From Cyanophora paradoxa (Eukaryota; Glaucocystophyceae; Cyanophorales; Cyanophoraceae): 64,000 bases of DNA. The first letter of the stretch is position 1. Each line of letters begins with the position of its first letter. Positions 34,701-45,603 of the stretch are shown piece after piece. The notes under the pieces are model-generated. The model saw only the letters and a list, made by a program, of their open reading frames with translations. It did not search any database and was not told where the DNA came from. The position numbers and the translations under genes were made by a program. Location: the NCBI GenBank assembly GCA_004431415.1, contig QPMI01000496.1, forward strand, positions 124,001 through 188,000. Reading direction: 5' to 3'.

Positions 34701-36176
34701 GCGGCGAGCTGTGATCGGTTTGAGAAGGGCGGTCGGCCGAGGAGAGCAGCGAGGGCGGCTGGGCGCACCCGCGGGCGTTTCCGCGGCCGGCCCGGCCCCG
34801 AGGGGGCGGCGTGCCCCCCCGATCGTACCCGCTGTACCCCAGAGCCTCCGCGTCGGGGTACCGGTGCGCCGGCCGCGCGGGGGCGCCCCCGATGTGCATC
34901 CTGCGGGCGGCGCCGCGGTACCGGCTCAGTCAGCGGCCCCGCTCTCGATCTCCTCCCCGGACGATCCCCGGCGCCCCCGGCTCGGCTCGGCGCGGGCGGA
35001 GCGGGGCGAAGCGCGTGTACCCCGCGCACCGCTGGAACAGGAACTGGATGCTGACGCGCTGCGCCTGGAGCCAGGGCAGGTGCACCTGCTCGCGATCAGG
35101 TGAGAGGGGACGGGGCGGTGGTCGGGGGACGGTTTCGCGGCGCGCCATGGGCCCCGGGCGGAGGTGGCAGCGCCGGATGTCGCAGGCGCCGCCGCGCTCC
35201 TTCGCGAAGCAGTAGGAGACGCCCTCCCTGGGGGCGAGGCGTGGGGGGGGCCGTGAGGGGGACGCGGGGGGCCGGGGGCGAGCAGCTCGTTGCGTCGAGA
35301 GGGGCGGAGGAGAGGCGCCGGAGCCGACTCGGAGCTAGACAGACTACGCTAGCAGGTCCCAGGCGAGGAGGGGAGAGCACCGGGCCATGAAATCGAGGCA
35401 GGCTCCGTCGTCGATTTTGTTGTACTCGACGCGGAGCCAGAGGGGGCCCAGGTGCCCCGGCTTCCTCCCGTGCTGCGGGGGGATGAGGCGAGGAGCGGGC
35501 GGGGCGGGGCGGGGTGGGATAGACGGGGCGGGGAGGGCCCCTCGCCTGGTCGCGGATCGCGAGGAGGATCGGCTTGAGCCCCTCCAGCGTCAGGCGGCAG
35601 TGCGAGAGGTGGATCCTGCCCGCCGCGCCCGGAGACGCTCGGTCGGCGCGGCTCGGACTCGAATTTCAAATCGAGCCGCGCGCACTCCTGGATGGGGAGG
35701 AGGTTGGCCCGCACGATGGACGCGATGGCCGCGCCCGCCTCGTCGTCGACGCGGTTCTGCGCGCCGCCAAGAATCGAGTTCGAATTCGAATTCGAATTTG
35801 AATCGATCCGGGGCGGGGCACCTTGAAGAGGCGCAGGATGCGCACGGACGCGTACTCGGCCAGGGACGCGAGCGCCGCGCAGAGCGTACGCACGCCGGCG
35901 CTCCCGATGTCGTTGTTCTCCAGGCAGCTGTCGCGGGGCGCTCCGCGCTCGCACAGCGGGAACGAGTGAGAGCGGGGCTGGGGGCGCGCACATATCGAGG
36001 GCGACCAGGAAGCGCGGGGCGCGCCGCGGGCGGTCCGGAGAGCCGCCATCCTGGCTCTCCTGCTCCGCAGGCGGCGCCGGGGAGCCGGCGGCGCCCGGCT
36101 TGTTGAGCGCCAAGGAAGCCGCCATGACTTCCTCGCGCAGCTCGTCGCAGATGACGCGCAGCTCATCATCGCTCAC
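31793..36176 (-). CDS. LRR / Cys-cluster / PIN-domain protein with RGG tail
   Basis: From ATG 36176: MSDDELRVICDELREEVMAA, then ribonuclease-inhibitor-type LRRs LENNDIGSAGVRTLCAAL, NRVDDEAGAAIASIVRANLL, LSHCRLTLEGLKPILLAI and VEYNKIDDGACLDFMA (36000-35390). A Cys cluster follows (SYCFAKERGGACDIRRCHL, about 35160-35215; C-x8-C-x4-C, CCCH-like but with an unplaced final His), then VHLPWLQAQRVSIQFLFQRC. The PIN nuclease fold is split over exons: LLLLDTNV (about 34260, first acidic residue), VVLEMADERHGGDGFTFFAL (about 34110), VVFLIT joined to DTVRGELDGLK (about 33935 and 33745), YVNACKALGFLEA, VLDRVEGEDRV, GLIIDVALLVMRDAARELQ, NLVLLSGDAICCQRARE (about 32900) and GVPAASWSELDANLRSLY. A helical segment (32270-32440) and an RGG-rich tail end WWPAHTSPV, stop at 31793. 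A likely RNA-directed nuclease (inference). Divergent from the NTPase gene. Confidence 0.72.
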
Positions 36177-36567
36177 ACTAGCGTTCGGAAGGTCGATCTG
36201 CGGCGCGTACGCGCGGCGGGTGCGCTCATGATCAGGGGGCGTGGATGGGCGCGCGGCGCGCGCGTGCCCGCACAGGAGGATCGGGGGCTGGAGGGTCGGG
36301 CGTGCCCCGCGCTAGCAGTCACAACACGCACCCTGCGTTTCTTCTGGGGGTCCACGGGGTCCGCGCGAACGCCGCGGCGCAGCTCCGACTCGCGGTCCAT
36401 CGTTCGCGCGTTGCGCTATCTCCGGTGGCGCTTAATGATGCTCTGACGCAGCCGATGCAGGAGGGCTGGCGTTCTGAGAAATGTGACCTGACAGGGGTAC
36501 ACAGTCGACAGCCTGTCCCAGCAAAGTTGTTTCGCGCATTGTTGCCGATCAAGTAGCTTACGGCAGC
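36177..36567. promoter_or_regulatory. shared divergent region, LRR-PIN / NPHP3-like NTPase
   Basis: The 391 bases between two divergent ATG codons. No recognisable TATA box or operator. Expression coupling is inferred from geometry. Confidence 0.35.
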
Positions 36568-39500
36568 ATGTCGCCGCTCATGCACGAGGTGCAGCGGGCC
36601 GTCGCCGACAAGAGCGTCCGCTGCTTCGTCTGCACGGCATTCGACGACGGACTGCTCCTCGAGCGCAAGTTTCTGCATCAGGCCATGGCCTCGGTGCGCA
36701 TTGCATACGGCCCCCAGCGCCACCGGGAGCCCGCCGCCAAGTATAGCGGGGCGCCCGAGGCTAGCTAACAGCCGTCGCGGGTTACGGGGCGGACGCCGCT
36801 CGCTCTTTTCGGGCCGTTCTATTGCGCGGCAACCCTATCGAAGCTTCAGAGAGCTGGCCCTGTCAGAGCAGCTCCGCTCCTGTGCTCATATTGGCCGCAT
36901 CGCCGCCCCGCGCAGATCGGGGACATGTGCGCGAATCAAGGCGTGTACTTCGTCCCTGTGGATCTCAGGGACGGTGTGAACCCCGAGGAGTACCGGGACC
37001 ACGAGGTGCGGGGCGTCGAGAAGCCGGGCCGCGCGCCGGCCCCGCCGCCCACGCGCGCCGGGCGCAGAACGTGCTCCGCTCGCTCCGAGAGGTGGACGCC
37101 AGCGGCCCCTACTTCGTATGCCTGCTGGGAGACGAGTACGGTACGAGCAGCCTCTGTTCTGCCTCGGATCTGCTTCTGACCCGCGCCGTGGCCCTTAAGG
37201 CTGGTGCCAGGGCGCGAACGGGAACCGCGACCAGGTGCTCCTGCAGCAGTTTGAGCGCGCAGAGGCGCGGTACCCGTTCCTCCGGGGGTACCGCGACCGC
37301 TCCGTGACCGAGATCGAGGTGCGGCACCCCCGCCCGCGCCCGCTCCCAGGCCACTCTTACCCCCTCTCCGGCAGCTCCTGCACGCGCTCCTCTCTCGCCC
37401 GTCGGCGGACTACAGGGGGCGAGTCTTCGTCTATATCAAGGTCCGTGCCCCCCGCCCCCTTCCTTCGGAGGCAGCGCGCGGCTTCGCGCAGCCCGCCTCG
37501 CTTGCTGCGGCCTCGCGCCCGCGCCGCCTGGCGTGGCTTGGCTTGGTCCCCTCCGGCTGACGGGTGGGCCTCGGGCGCAGGGCCGGCTGCGGGAGTCGGA
37601 GGGGGCGGCGGGGCGCGCCGACCACGCGGCGGCGCGGCTGCGGGAGCTGAAGCGGGCGGCGGGCGAGGCCGGCGCGGTCGTGCGGCCCTTCTACGAGCCC
37701 GGCGAGCTCTACGCTCTTGTGCGCCGAGTCTGCGCGAGAGTCTCCAAGGCCTCTGACGGGGCCGGCAGGTGCGGGCCGACGTGGGGAACGCGCTCTCCGG
37801 CGACCTGCGCGCCGCCGTCGGCGAGCCGCTGCTGAGCCCCGCGCGGGGCCCCCACCTCACGCGCCTCTCCCAGGTGGGCGCGGCGCTGGGCCCACTGCCG
37901 CCTCCCCTCTCACTCGCCCCCTCAGGAGAAGGCGGCGCTCGACTTCCACGTGGCCCAGCGGGCCGCGTACGCGCCCCTCCGCCCCGCCGCCGACGAGCTG
38001 CGGGGGTACGCATCGGGGCCGGCGGGTGCGGAGGGCCGCGCCGCGCTCCTCTCCGGGCCGCACGGCTCCGGGAAGACCGCTCTGCTCTCCAACTGGATCG
38101 CCGACCACCGCGAGGAGAACCCCCGGGTACGCTAATTCGTTTTTTGGGGTGCTCTTCGTCGTTTGAGCGGCTTTTTCTTAGGACTTCGTCTTCGCGAGCT
38201 TCGCGGGGCAGGGGGGGTACGAGAGCACGCTCGCGGCGGCGCTGCACCGCGCGGCCGTGGAGATCGCCGCCGCGCTCGGGTTCCGCGTCCAGGCGAGCGA
38301 TTTGATTCGATTGAATTCGAATTCGATCCGACCGAGTTTGAACTTTGGGCAGGCCCCGAGGGCTCTGGCCCCGGCGGGGCCGGGGGCCCAGGGCGGCGAG
38401 GCGGCCGAATTCCCGCCGCGGCCGATGAGCGCCGGCCCGGGCAGCGGCGGCCACGCGGGGCCCCTCCTCACCGTCCGAGACTGCGGCGAGGTACCCCCCT
38501 CCCCGCACCCCGTACCCCTCCTTCCGGAGAATCGCCTTACTCCCGCCCCCCTCCTCCCTCCTTCAGGTCTTCCTCGCGGCGGTCGTGAAGGCTTCCATCC
38601 GCATGCAGGCGGCGGCGCGGGGGGGTACCGAGTCGGCCCTGCCCCCGCGCCTCGTCGTCGTCTTCGACGCCTTGGACCAGTACGAGGACTCCCCGGCCGC
38701 GCAGGTTCGAATCCGGGCGGGCGCCCTTTCTCTGAGGTTCGGCGGACCTCACCGCGCCTTCCCCCGCCCCGCAGGAGCTGGCGGCGTGGGTTCCGGACAA
38801 GGTACCCCCCGGCCTGCGGCTCGTGATCTCGGCCACGGGCGAGTGGCTCGAGGCCGCCTCGGCGCTGGGGTCCCTGCCCTGCCCGGCCCGCGAGATCGCG
38901 GCGCCGGCGTGCCTGCCCGTCGCGGACCGCGCCGCGCTGCTCCGGAGGCACCTGGCCGCCGCGGGGGCCGACCCGGGCCCCGCCGCTGCCCTCGTGCGCG
39001 CCCTGTACCCCTCCGCCGCAGCCCGCCCCGCGACGGCGGCGCCGGCGGGGCAGCGGCCGGCCGCCCCGCCGCGCCCCGCCTCGGCCTTCGCGGGCCGGTC
39101 CCAGCCGCCCGGGTTCGCCTTCGGGTCGGGGGCTCTGGCCGCCGCCCTCCCTCAGGCGTCGGCGCCCGACCGCTCGCTCCTCGCCACGCCCGTCGGGGCC
39201 AGCAGCGCCGCCCCGCCTCCGCCTCCGCCTCCGGCGCCGCCTCGCACCGAATCGCCCCGCCTCTCTCCGCCCGCCCCGCCGTCCTCGCCCCCGCCCCCGC
39301 CCCGCCCCGCCCCCGGCCTGGCGCCTCCTCCGCCGCCGCCGCCGCCGCGGCCCCCGGGGAGGGGTCGGACGCGGACCGGGGCCTTCCCGGGTACGTGCGG
39401 CTCCTGGCCTGCGTCCCGGGCCTCCTGCGCCCGAAGGAGAGGCCGGAGGAGGCGGCGGGGGCGGCGGCGCGGGAGTGCGCGACGTGGCCCGCCCTCTTCG

Positions 39501-42500
39501 CGTGGCTCGAGGGGCGCTGGGCCGCCCGCCACGGCGCCGCCACCCTCGCCCGCGCCCTCGCCCTCCTGCTCCTCTCCCCCGGCGGCCTCTACGAGTCGGA
39601 GGGGCGGGCCTTCCTCGGCCTCTCCGCCTCGCGCTACTGCGCCCTGCTGGACGACCTCCGCCCCGTCCTCGCGGTCCGGGCCGGGGCCGCCGCCATCGCG
39701 CCGGCCCGCTCCGCGGGCTCGTCGCCTCGCGCCTCCGCGCCGACCCCGCCCTCCTCGACTCGGCCGTCGCCGCCATGCGCTCGGCCGCCGTCGCGCGCGT
39801 CGTCACCCCGGCCGCCGAGCGCGCCGCCGCCCTCCACGGTGCCCCCCCGCCCGCCCCCGCCCCCTCCGCGCCCGACCGGCTCTGACTCGGCGAGTCCGCA
39901 GACCCGCCGGCGCCGGCCTCGGCGCACCTCCTCCCGGAGCGGGTCGCCGCCCTCCACTCCGCCGCCGACCGCGTCGCAAAGGCGCGCCGCGCTTCCTCTC
40001 CCCGAGTCCCGAGTCCTCTCACCCGTGTACCCCCGCAGGCGCACTTCGACGTGCTGGTGGCGATCGGCGGCCGGCGGATGGTCCTCGCCCGCGAGCGCTC
40101 CGAGCGCATTGCCGAGATCAGGCGGTCCGCGGATTCGACCCCGAGTTCGACCCGCCCTCGAAATTTGATCCGGGCCGCGGCGGCAGGCTCGGGGCGCACA
40201 GCGATCCCACGGAGCTTTACGTGCGGGTCCTGGGAGCCGTTGAGCAGCTCACGGCCGCCACGGCCGCGTACGTGGGGGTACTGGAGCGCGACCCGGCGCT
40301 GGCCGGGGCGGGGCGCACCCTCCGGCGCCGCGTCGTCAAAGTTGAGGGGGCCGAAGGCGAGGGGGCGGCGGAGGCGGCGCCCGAGGAGGGCGGGGAGGAG
40401 GGGGAAGGGGAGGAGGGAGGCTCACCCGAGGACGAAGGTTCGCGCGCGGGTCGGCCGGGCCCCGCCGCTCCGCTCAGACCTGAACCAGGCGCAGGCGACC
40501 GCGAAGGGGGGGAAGAAGAGGGGAGGGAGGGCGTCGCGGGGGAGGGCGAGGAGGCCGCCTTCGACGGCGAGGCGGGCGCTGGGCCGGCCGCGGGGGGCTC
40601 GCAGGCCGGAGGGTACGAGGAGAGCGTCTACTCGATCGTCTCGGAGGACCACGCGGCGGGGTGGAAGGCGCGTCGGGCGGGCTCGAACCCGCCGCTCTCG
40701 ACTGATCCGACTGTGCGCCGGCAGTTCCACGCCGGCGCCCTGCGAGTGGCGGCGGCCACGGGCGGCATGTCGTACCTCGTGGGCCACGCGCTGCCGTACC
40801 CCGGGCCGGTCCCGACGGGACCCGGGGCGGAGGGCGTACCCCGGCTCAGGGCCTTCGAGGCGCTCCGGACGGGCCGCCCCGTCGCGGTGCCCGACGTGCT
40901 CTCGGACCCGGGTACGGTGTTCTTCCGGCAGCGGGCGGCCGGCGCGCTGGCGGCGGCGGCGGGGGCGGGCCCGGACGGGTACGCGCACGCCGTGGTCGTG
41001 GCGGACACGGTGCCCGGGGGCCCGCCCTTCGGCAAGGACGAGGTCGCCTTCCTGGCGGCGCTGGCGGCGGCCCTGGGCGAGGCCGAGGGGGAGCGGAGGC
41101 GCGCCGAGGCCGCCGCGGCCGCCCGCGCCGAGTCCGAGCGGCTCGTCAAGACCCGCCGCGAGGCCGCGCGCAAGGCCCGCGAGGCACGCCGGCGCCAGCG
41201 CGATCCAGCGCGCTCGATCCGGGAGGGTGACGCCCGCGCAGGAGGAGGAGGCGCGGCGGGCGGCCGACGAGGGCCGCCTGCGCTCCCTCGTCGACGCGCG
41301 CGCCGCCGCCTTCCGCTCCCGCGCCGGTCCGCCCTTTCTTCTCGAGCCTCCCGCGCCCCCTCGCGAAGACTTTTGTTTCCTTTCGGCGCAGCGCTCTCGG
41401 CGCAGGGGCGCCTCGACGCCCTCCGGCTGGTGCGGGAGGGGTACGGGGTGCCGGAAAGGGTCGCCGATCTGAACGGTGCCCTTCGTTTCGCCGCAGGAGC
41501 TCTCCGGGATCGACGCGCCGGCGGCCCTTGCCCAGCTCGCGGCCCCCGACACGGTGCGCCGCGCGTTGGGGGCTCTGCTTTGCCTTCTTTGCTCACCCTT
41601 CCTGCCGCAGGCCCCCTACGGAGCCGCGCAGGCCCTGCGAGCGGTCCTCGCCATCCTCAACCCGCAGGTTCGAACCCCCGCGGCGCCACTTCCTTCCTCC
41701 CTCTCGCCCCCCGCCGCCCTCAAGCCCGCCCGCCCGCCCGCCCGCCCGCCCGCCCGCCCGCCCGCCGCCCGCGCAGGACGTACCCGAGGACGGGGAGGGG
41801 GAGGAGGCCGACTGGAACTCCCTCCGATCCCCCGAGGTGACGACATGCCGTACCCCCCCGTCCGCCGGACCGGCGACGCGCCGAGAGCGCGCCGCGCCAC
41901 AGACGCTCAACGCCGACCTCGTGAGGCGGGCGGCCCGGTGGAACTGGACCGCCGACAAGGGCCCCGGGCCCGCCGCCCTCGCCGCCGCCCGCCGCGCCCT
42001 CCGCGGTGCCTTCCTTCCGGTACCCCGCGGAAGGCGGGGGTGCCCCCTGACGCCCCGGGGTGCAGGCGTCTCCGCGGAGGCGGCGATCGAGCGGGCGGCC
42101 CGCCAGCCCCTCTCCGCGCTCCTCCTCGAGTGGTACCCCCCGCTCCTCCCCCCCCATCCGCTTTCTTCACCCCTACCCCTCCCCAGGGCCCAGGCGGCTC
42201 TCGAGCACGGGTCGGAGCGGCTCCGCCGCTCTGACCTGATCTCGGCCATCCACGCCCGCGCCGGTGCGCGGGGCGGGCGCGGCTCGGACGAGCGCTCAGC
42301 TGACCAGGAGCTGCCGCTCAGGCGTGGCGGCGGGGGAGCGGCTGGAGGACCTGAGGGGGCTCCTCCTGGGGATGGACGCGCGCGCCGTCCTCGCCGCCCT
42401 CCGCTCCGAGCACGACCCGCCCTACGGCGCCCCGGAGGCCCGCCCGCCCGCCCGCGCCCCCAGCCCGAGCCCCAGCTCGGTCTCGCGCCTCTCCGCGCTC

Positions 42501-43156
42501 ACGCTCGCCGCGGCGCAGGCGCTGCGCGCGTGCTTCGCGCTGCACGACCTCAACGGCGAGTACGACCCCGCGGACCTCGCCGACTGGCGTACCCTCTCCA
42601 AGCCCGAGGCCCGCTCCCCACCGCCACCGCCCCCTCCTCCATCCGAATCTGGGCCCCGGTTCGAATCCGGTCCGGCAGGTTACGAACGAGGCGATCTTCG
42701 AGCGCGTGCGGAGCTTCGAGAACCCGCCCGCGCGCCTCCCGCACAGCGAGCTCCGCGACTTTGCACGGGCGGCCCTGCACGGTACCCCCCTCGTCCTCTC
42801 CCCTCTCCCTCTTCCTTTCGGATCTAATCCCCGTGCGGGGGCGCGCGCGGCGCAGAGGCGGAGGCGGAAGGGGCGGTGGAGCAGACGCCGGGGCACCCCG
42901 TGGTCGCCCTCCTGCTGGAGTGGGCCTCCACAGTCCTCCACCTCCTCGAGGCGCCCCCGCCGGGCGCCGTCACCCCCCGCAGGACCAGGTGCCCCCGCCC
43001 CCGTCCCCGCCCGCCCTGCCGCGCGCGCCCCTCTCGCGCACACCCGGCCCCTCCTGATGGCAGCCCCTGCCCTGGCACCCCGCGGCTGTCACGTCTTTCC
43101 GCAGCAACTCGCAGGCGGGCCACGCGCCGCCCACCAGCCCTCGCCCGCCTGCGTAG
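36568..43156 (+). CDS. NPHP3-like STAND (NACHT-type) NTPase with DUF4062-like N-terminus and GAF domain
   Basis: Multi-exon protein. The N-terminal DUF4062-like part has VRCFVCTAFDDGLLLERKFL (36620-36675), IGDMCANQGVYFVPVDLRDG (36917-36976), NVLRSLREVDASGPYFVCLL (about 37070) and RDQVLLQQFERAE, the pattern seen before the NTPase of NPHP3-type proteins. A helical linker (LRELKRAAGEAGAVVRPFYE) precedes the P-loop LLSGPHGSGKTALLSNWIAD (Walker A, 38045-38105) and RLVVVFDALDQYED (Walker B, about 38650-38690), with DKVPPGLRLVISATGEWLE after it. The helical region WPALFAWLEGRWAARHGAAT follows. A GAF-like domain lies at about 40725-41100 (FHAGALRVAAATGGMSYLVG, AFEALRTGRPVAVPDVL, PFGKDEVAFLAALAAALGEA). 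Later exons include RACFALHDLNGEYDPADLAD. The stop is placed at 43154-43156, though a frame to 43182 is possible. NPHP3 relatives act at the ciliary base; here the role is open. Confidence 0.72.
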
Positions 43157-43521
43157 GCAGCTGCAGCTGCAGCCGCTTATAATGTGTACATGTTACCGAT
43201 GCTCCGGGATCCGAGCGCATTTCATGATCCGATATCCGATGATCGATCATCGGATGATCGTGATCACTGATTCCGATGCTCCGGAATCATGAATTATTAA
43301 ATCCGATGATCAGGAATCATGACCTCTAGATCTAGAGCACACTTAGTCATGACCATAGTATCATGATGCTCTGCGTGCCGCCCGGCGGCCCGCATATATA
43401 TGCATGCAGCTCGCGATCGATATCGGGCCGGACTTCGGGATGCGCATATCGTAGCTATAGTATGCATGCATGCCGGCGCCGGTCCCTGTGCATACTACGG
43501 TACCCCTGATTCGTCTGCAAA
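43157..43521. other. gene-free spacer with 22-bp perfect palindrome
   Basis: ATCCGATGATC at 43234-43244 meets its reverse complement at 43245-43255, making a perfect 22-bp palindrome; a further copy starts at 43301. Many GATCATG units. No exon is seen. Confidence 0.7.
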
Positions 43522-45135
43522 ATGGTGCAGAAGGTTTCGTTCGACGTGAGCATCGGCGGTGCGGACGCGGGGAAGATCGTCATCGAGGTGCGCATGCGCT
43601 CTGCCACGGTCAGGACCCGCGCGCTGGTTTTCGTAACTGACTTCTTCTCCCCCACAGCTCCGGGACGATGTCGGTGTGCTCTTTAGAAACGCTTATTGAG
43701 CTCTACATCGCTCACTCTCCTCCCGCCCAGCACCGAAGACCGTCCAAAACTTCGTTTCCCTGTGCGTTCTGCAGTCCGACCGCCCCGACCCCGTTGGTTT
43801 GGAATAGCAGGCGCTTTTCCCTATCTTTAGCGCGGCATAGGCTCTTCTAGCGCAGGTGCTGGTCAAATTTGATTTCAGTCGGACTAGCCGCCGCCCCGAA
43901 CATGAGCCCACGCGATGCGAGCCGCTGTTCTGAACTGCACTGCAGTTGCACCGGAGACCACGGCTTCGGCTACGAGGGCAGGTGCCTTTGCCGGCCGCGG
44001 CGTGCTGTGAACTACTTAGCTTGCGGGCTGACAGCTGGGCGCCGCAGCATCTTCCACCGCGTTATCGACGGCTTCAGTGCGCAGTGCTGTTTACAGCGCA
44101 CCCTTCTGCACCGCTCACGCTCGACAGTGATCCAGGGCGGTGACTTCACCAACTTCAACGGCACCGTGCGCCTCCCCGGCCTCTGCGGCCACTCTCCTGC
44201 GCCTTTCGGATGCCGTCGCCTCACGCGCTGCGCGCTCCGCAGGGCGGCAAGTCTATCTTCGGTGAAAAATTCGAGGACGAGTCGTTCGCGCTGCGGCACA
44301 CGAGCGCGGGTACCCTTTCGATGGCCAACGCCGGCCCCGACACGAACGGGAGCCAGTTCTTCGTGCGCCGCCCCCGCTTCTTCCTCGTCCGCACTGAAGC
44401 CGTCGATTCGCCGGCCGGCAGATCACTCTCGCCCCGACCCCCTGGCTCGACGGCAAGGCACGCCTGCCCGTTCCCCTCCCCGCCGCCTCAGGGCCCTAAT
44501 TCTCCACCGCCCGTCGCACCCCGCAGCACGTTGTCTTCGGCAAGGTCGTCGAGGCGAGTGTACCCAGCCGGCGGCGGCTTCCCTCCACCCCGCCCTAACC
44601 GGGCCTCCCGGCCCACAGGGCCTGGACCTCGTCGAGCGGATCGGCAAGCTCGAGACGAGCCGCGGCGACCGCCCGCTGCAGGAGGCGTGCCGCTCGCCCC
44701 CTGGGACGGGCCGGCGCTGCTCACGCCCCGTCGGCCGCGCGCGCAGGTCAAGATCGAGCACTGCTCGAAGCTCTCGCTGCTGGACGACGAGACCGCGACC
44801 GTCGACCAGGCCGAGCTCGTGCGAGGCCGCCCGCCCGCCCTCTCGCCCCCCGAGGCCGCCGCCCGCCCACGCGCCGCGCCGCGCCGCGCCGCCCCGCAGG
44901 ACGCCCTCGTGGCGTACACGTCCGGCGAGGAGCATGGCCTGAGCGGCGCCGAGGGCTCCCCTGCTGCCGACGGCGAGGCCGCCGCCGCCGCCGACTGGGA
45001 CGCCCACGAGGCGAGCCCCGCGCCACCCCGCCCCGCGCGCTCGCTCGGCCGCTGACACGGCCCCGCGCCCCGCCGCAGGCCCTCGCCGCCGAGGCGGCGC
45101 AGGCGGCCGACGACGAGCTCCTTCTCGACATGTAG
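43522..45135 (+). CDS. cyclophilin-type peptidyl-prolyl isomerase
   Basis: Catalyses cis-trans isomerisation of X-Pro bonds. Thirteen exons keep frame and total 705 bases (234 residues): 43522-43587, 43658-43673, 43731-43761, 43946-43981, 44048-44076, 44128-44165, 44243-44362, 44422-44457, 44527-44553, 44619-44684, 44747-44818, 44900-45010, 45079-45135. Motifs in order: [48 protein letters not shown] (catalytic Arg), [62 protein letters not shown] and [13 protein letters not shown]. The family core ends at about residue 165. The remaining C-terminal extension is acidic and Ala-rich, ending DDELLLDM. Introns after 44457, 44553, 44684 and 45010 start with GC rather than GT. Confidence 0.95.
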
Positions 45136-45603
45136 ACGCCCAGGCCCGGCCCGCTAGGCCAGCCCGCCCGCCCCGAGCAGTCGCTAGATCTACCCCAGTG
45201 AGTGGAGGGCGCCTCGATGGCGGGCTGGCGCCGTGCCGGCGACTGGACATAACACTGGTAGTAGTACTGTGCTTCTTGCTGCTGCGTGCGACGTGCACGA
45301 TGCTTATATATGGCGCTGAAAAGAATGAAGTGCTCATGAAGATCTGGAATTCACATGCCGCCAGTGCGATTGGATAATGCATATGCGGGAAGGAATGTTC
45401 ATATGCATGAAGCCCGCAGTGCGCTTCGTGCATGCCAGTGTGTTAACCGACCCCTAGAAGGTCCAAGGCCCATTAGACAAACCGCCGCCCCGAAGTTTTT
45501 GAGAGATCCGGATCTGTACACTTAAATTGCCCAAATAACATCTGCTGCTGATTCGAGGGCTGCGAGCCAGCGGCGACAAGACTAGGCTAGGATGCGCGCG
45601 CGC
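45136..45603. other. convergent 3' spacer, no gene seen
   Basis: AT-richer spacer between the converging cyclophilin and EF-hand genes, with CATATGCAT repeats near 45380-45410. Confidence 0.6.

Noticed and set aside
33767-35029. Single long minus-strand frame ending YQALGLPKFAA as the end of the LRR-PIN gene
   Set aside because: Joining VVFLIT directly to DTVRGELDGLK through a GTGCGT...GATCAG intron restores the PIN motif, so the apparent stop at 33767 falls inside that intron.
40660-40730. Antisense tRNA-like pattern GGGCTCGAACCCGCC with a B-box
   Set aside because: The segment sits in the NTPase gene, lacks a matching A-box at 44 bases and an acceptor stem, and is better explained as an intron with the TTCGAA-type motif.
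38823-41840. A 1005-codon plus-strand frame read as one uninterrupted protein
   Set aside because: Its first part runs through Pro/Arg-rich out-of-frame sequence while recognisable protein (WPALFAWLEGRW, then the GAF segment) switches frame, so it combines introns and shifted exons. It is treated as part of the spliced NTPase gene.
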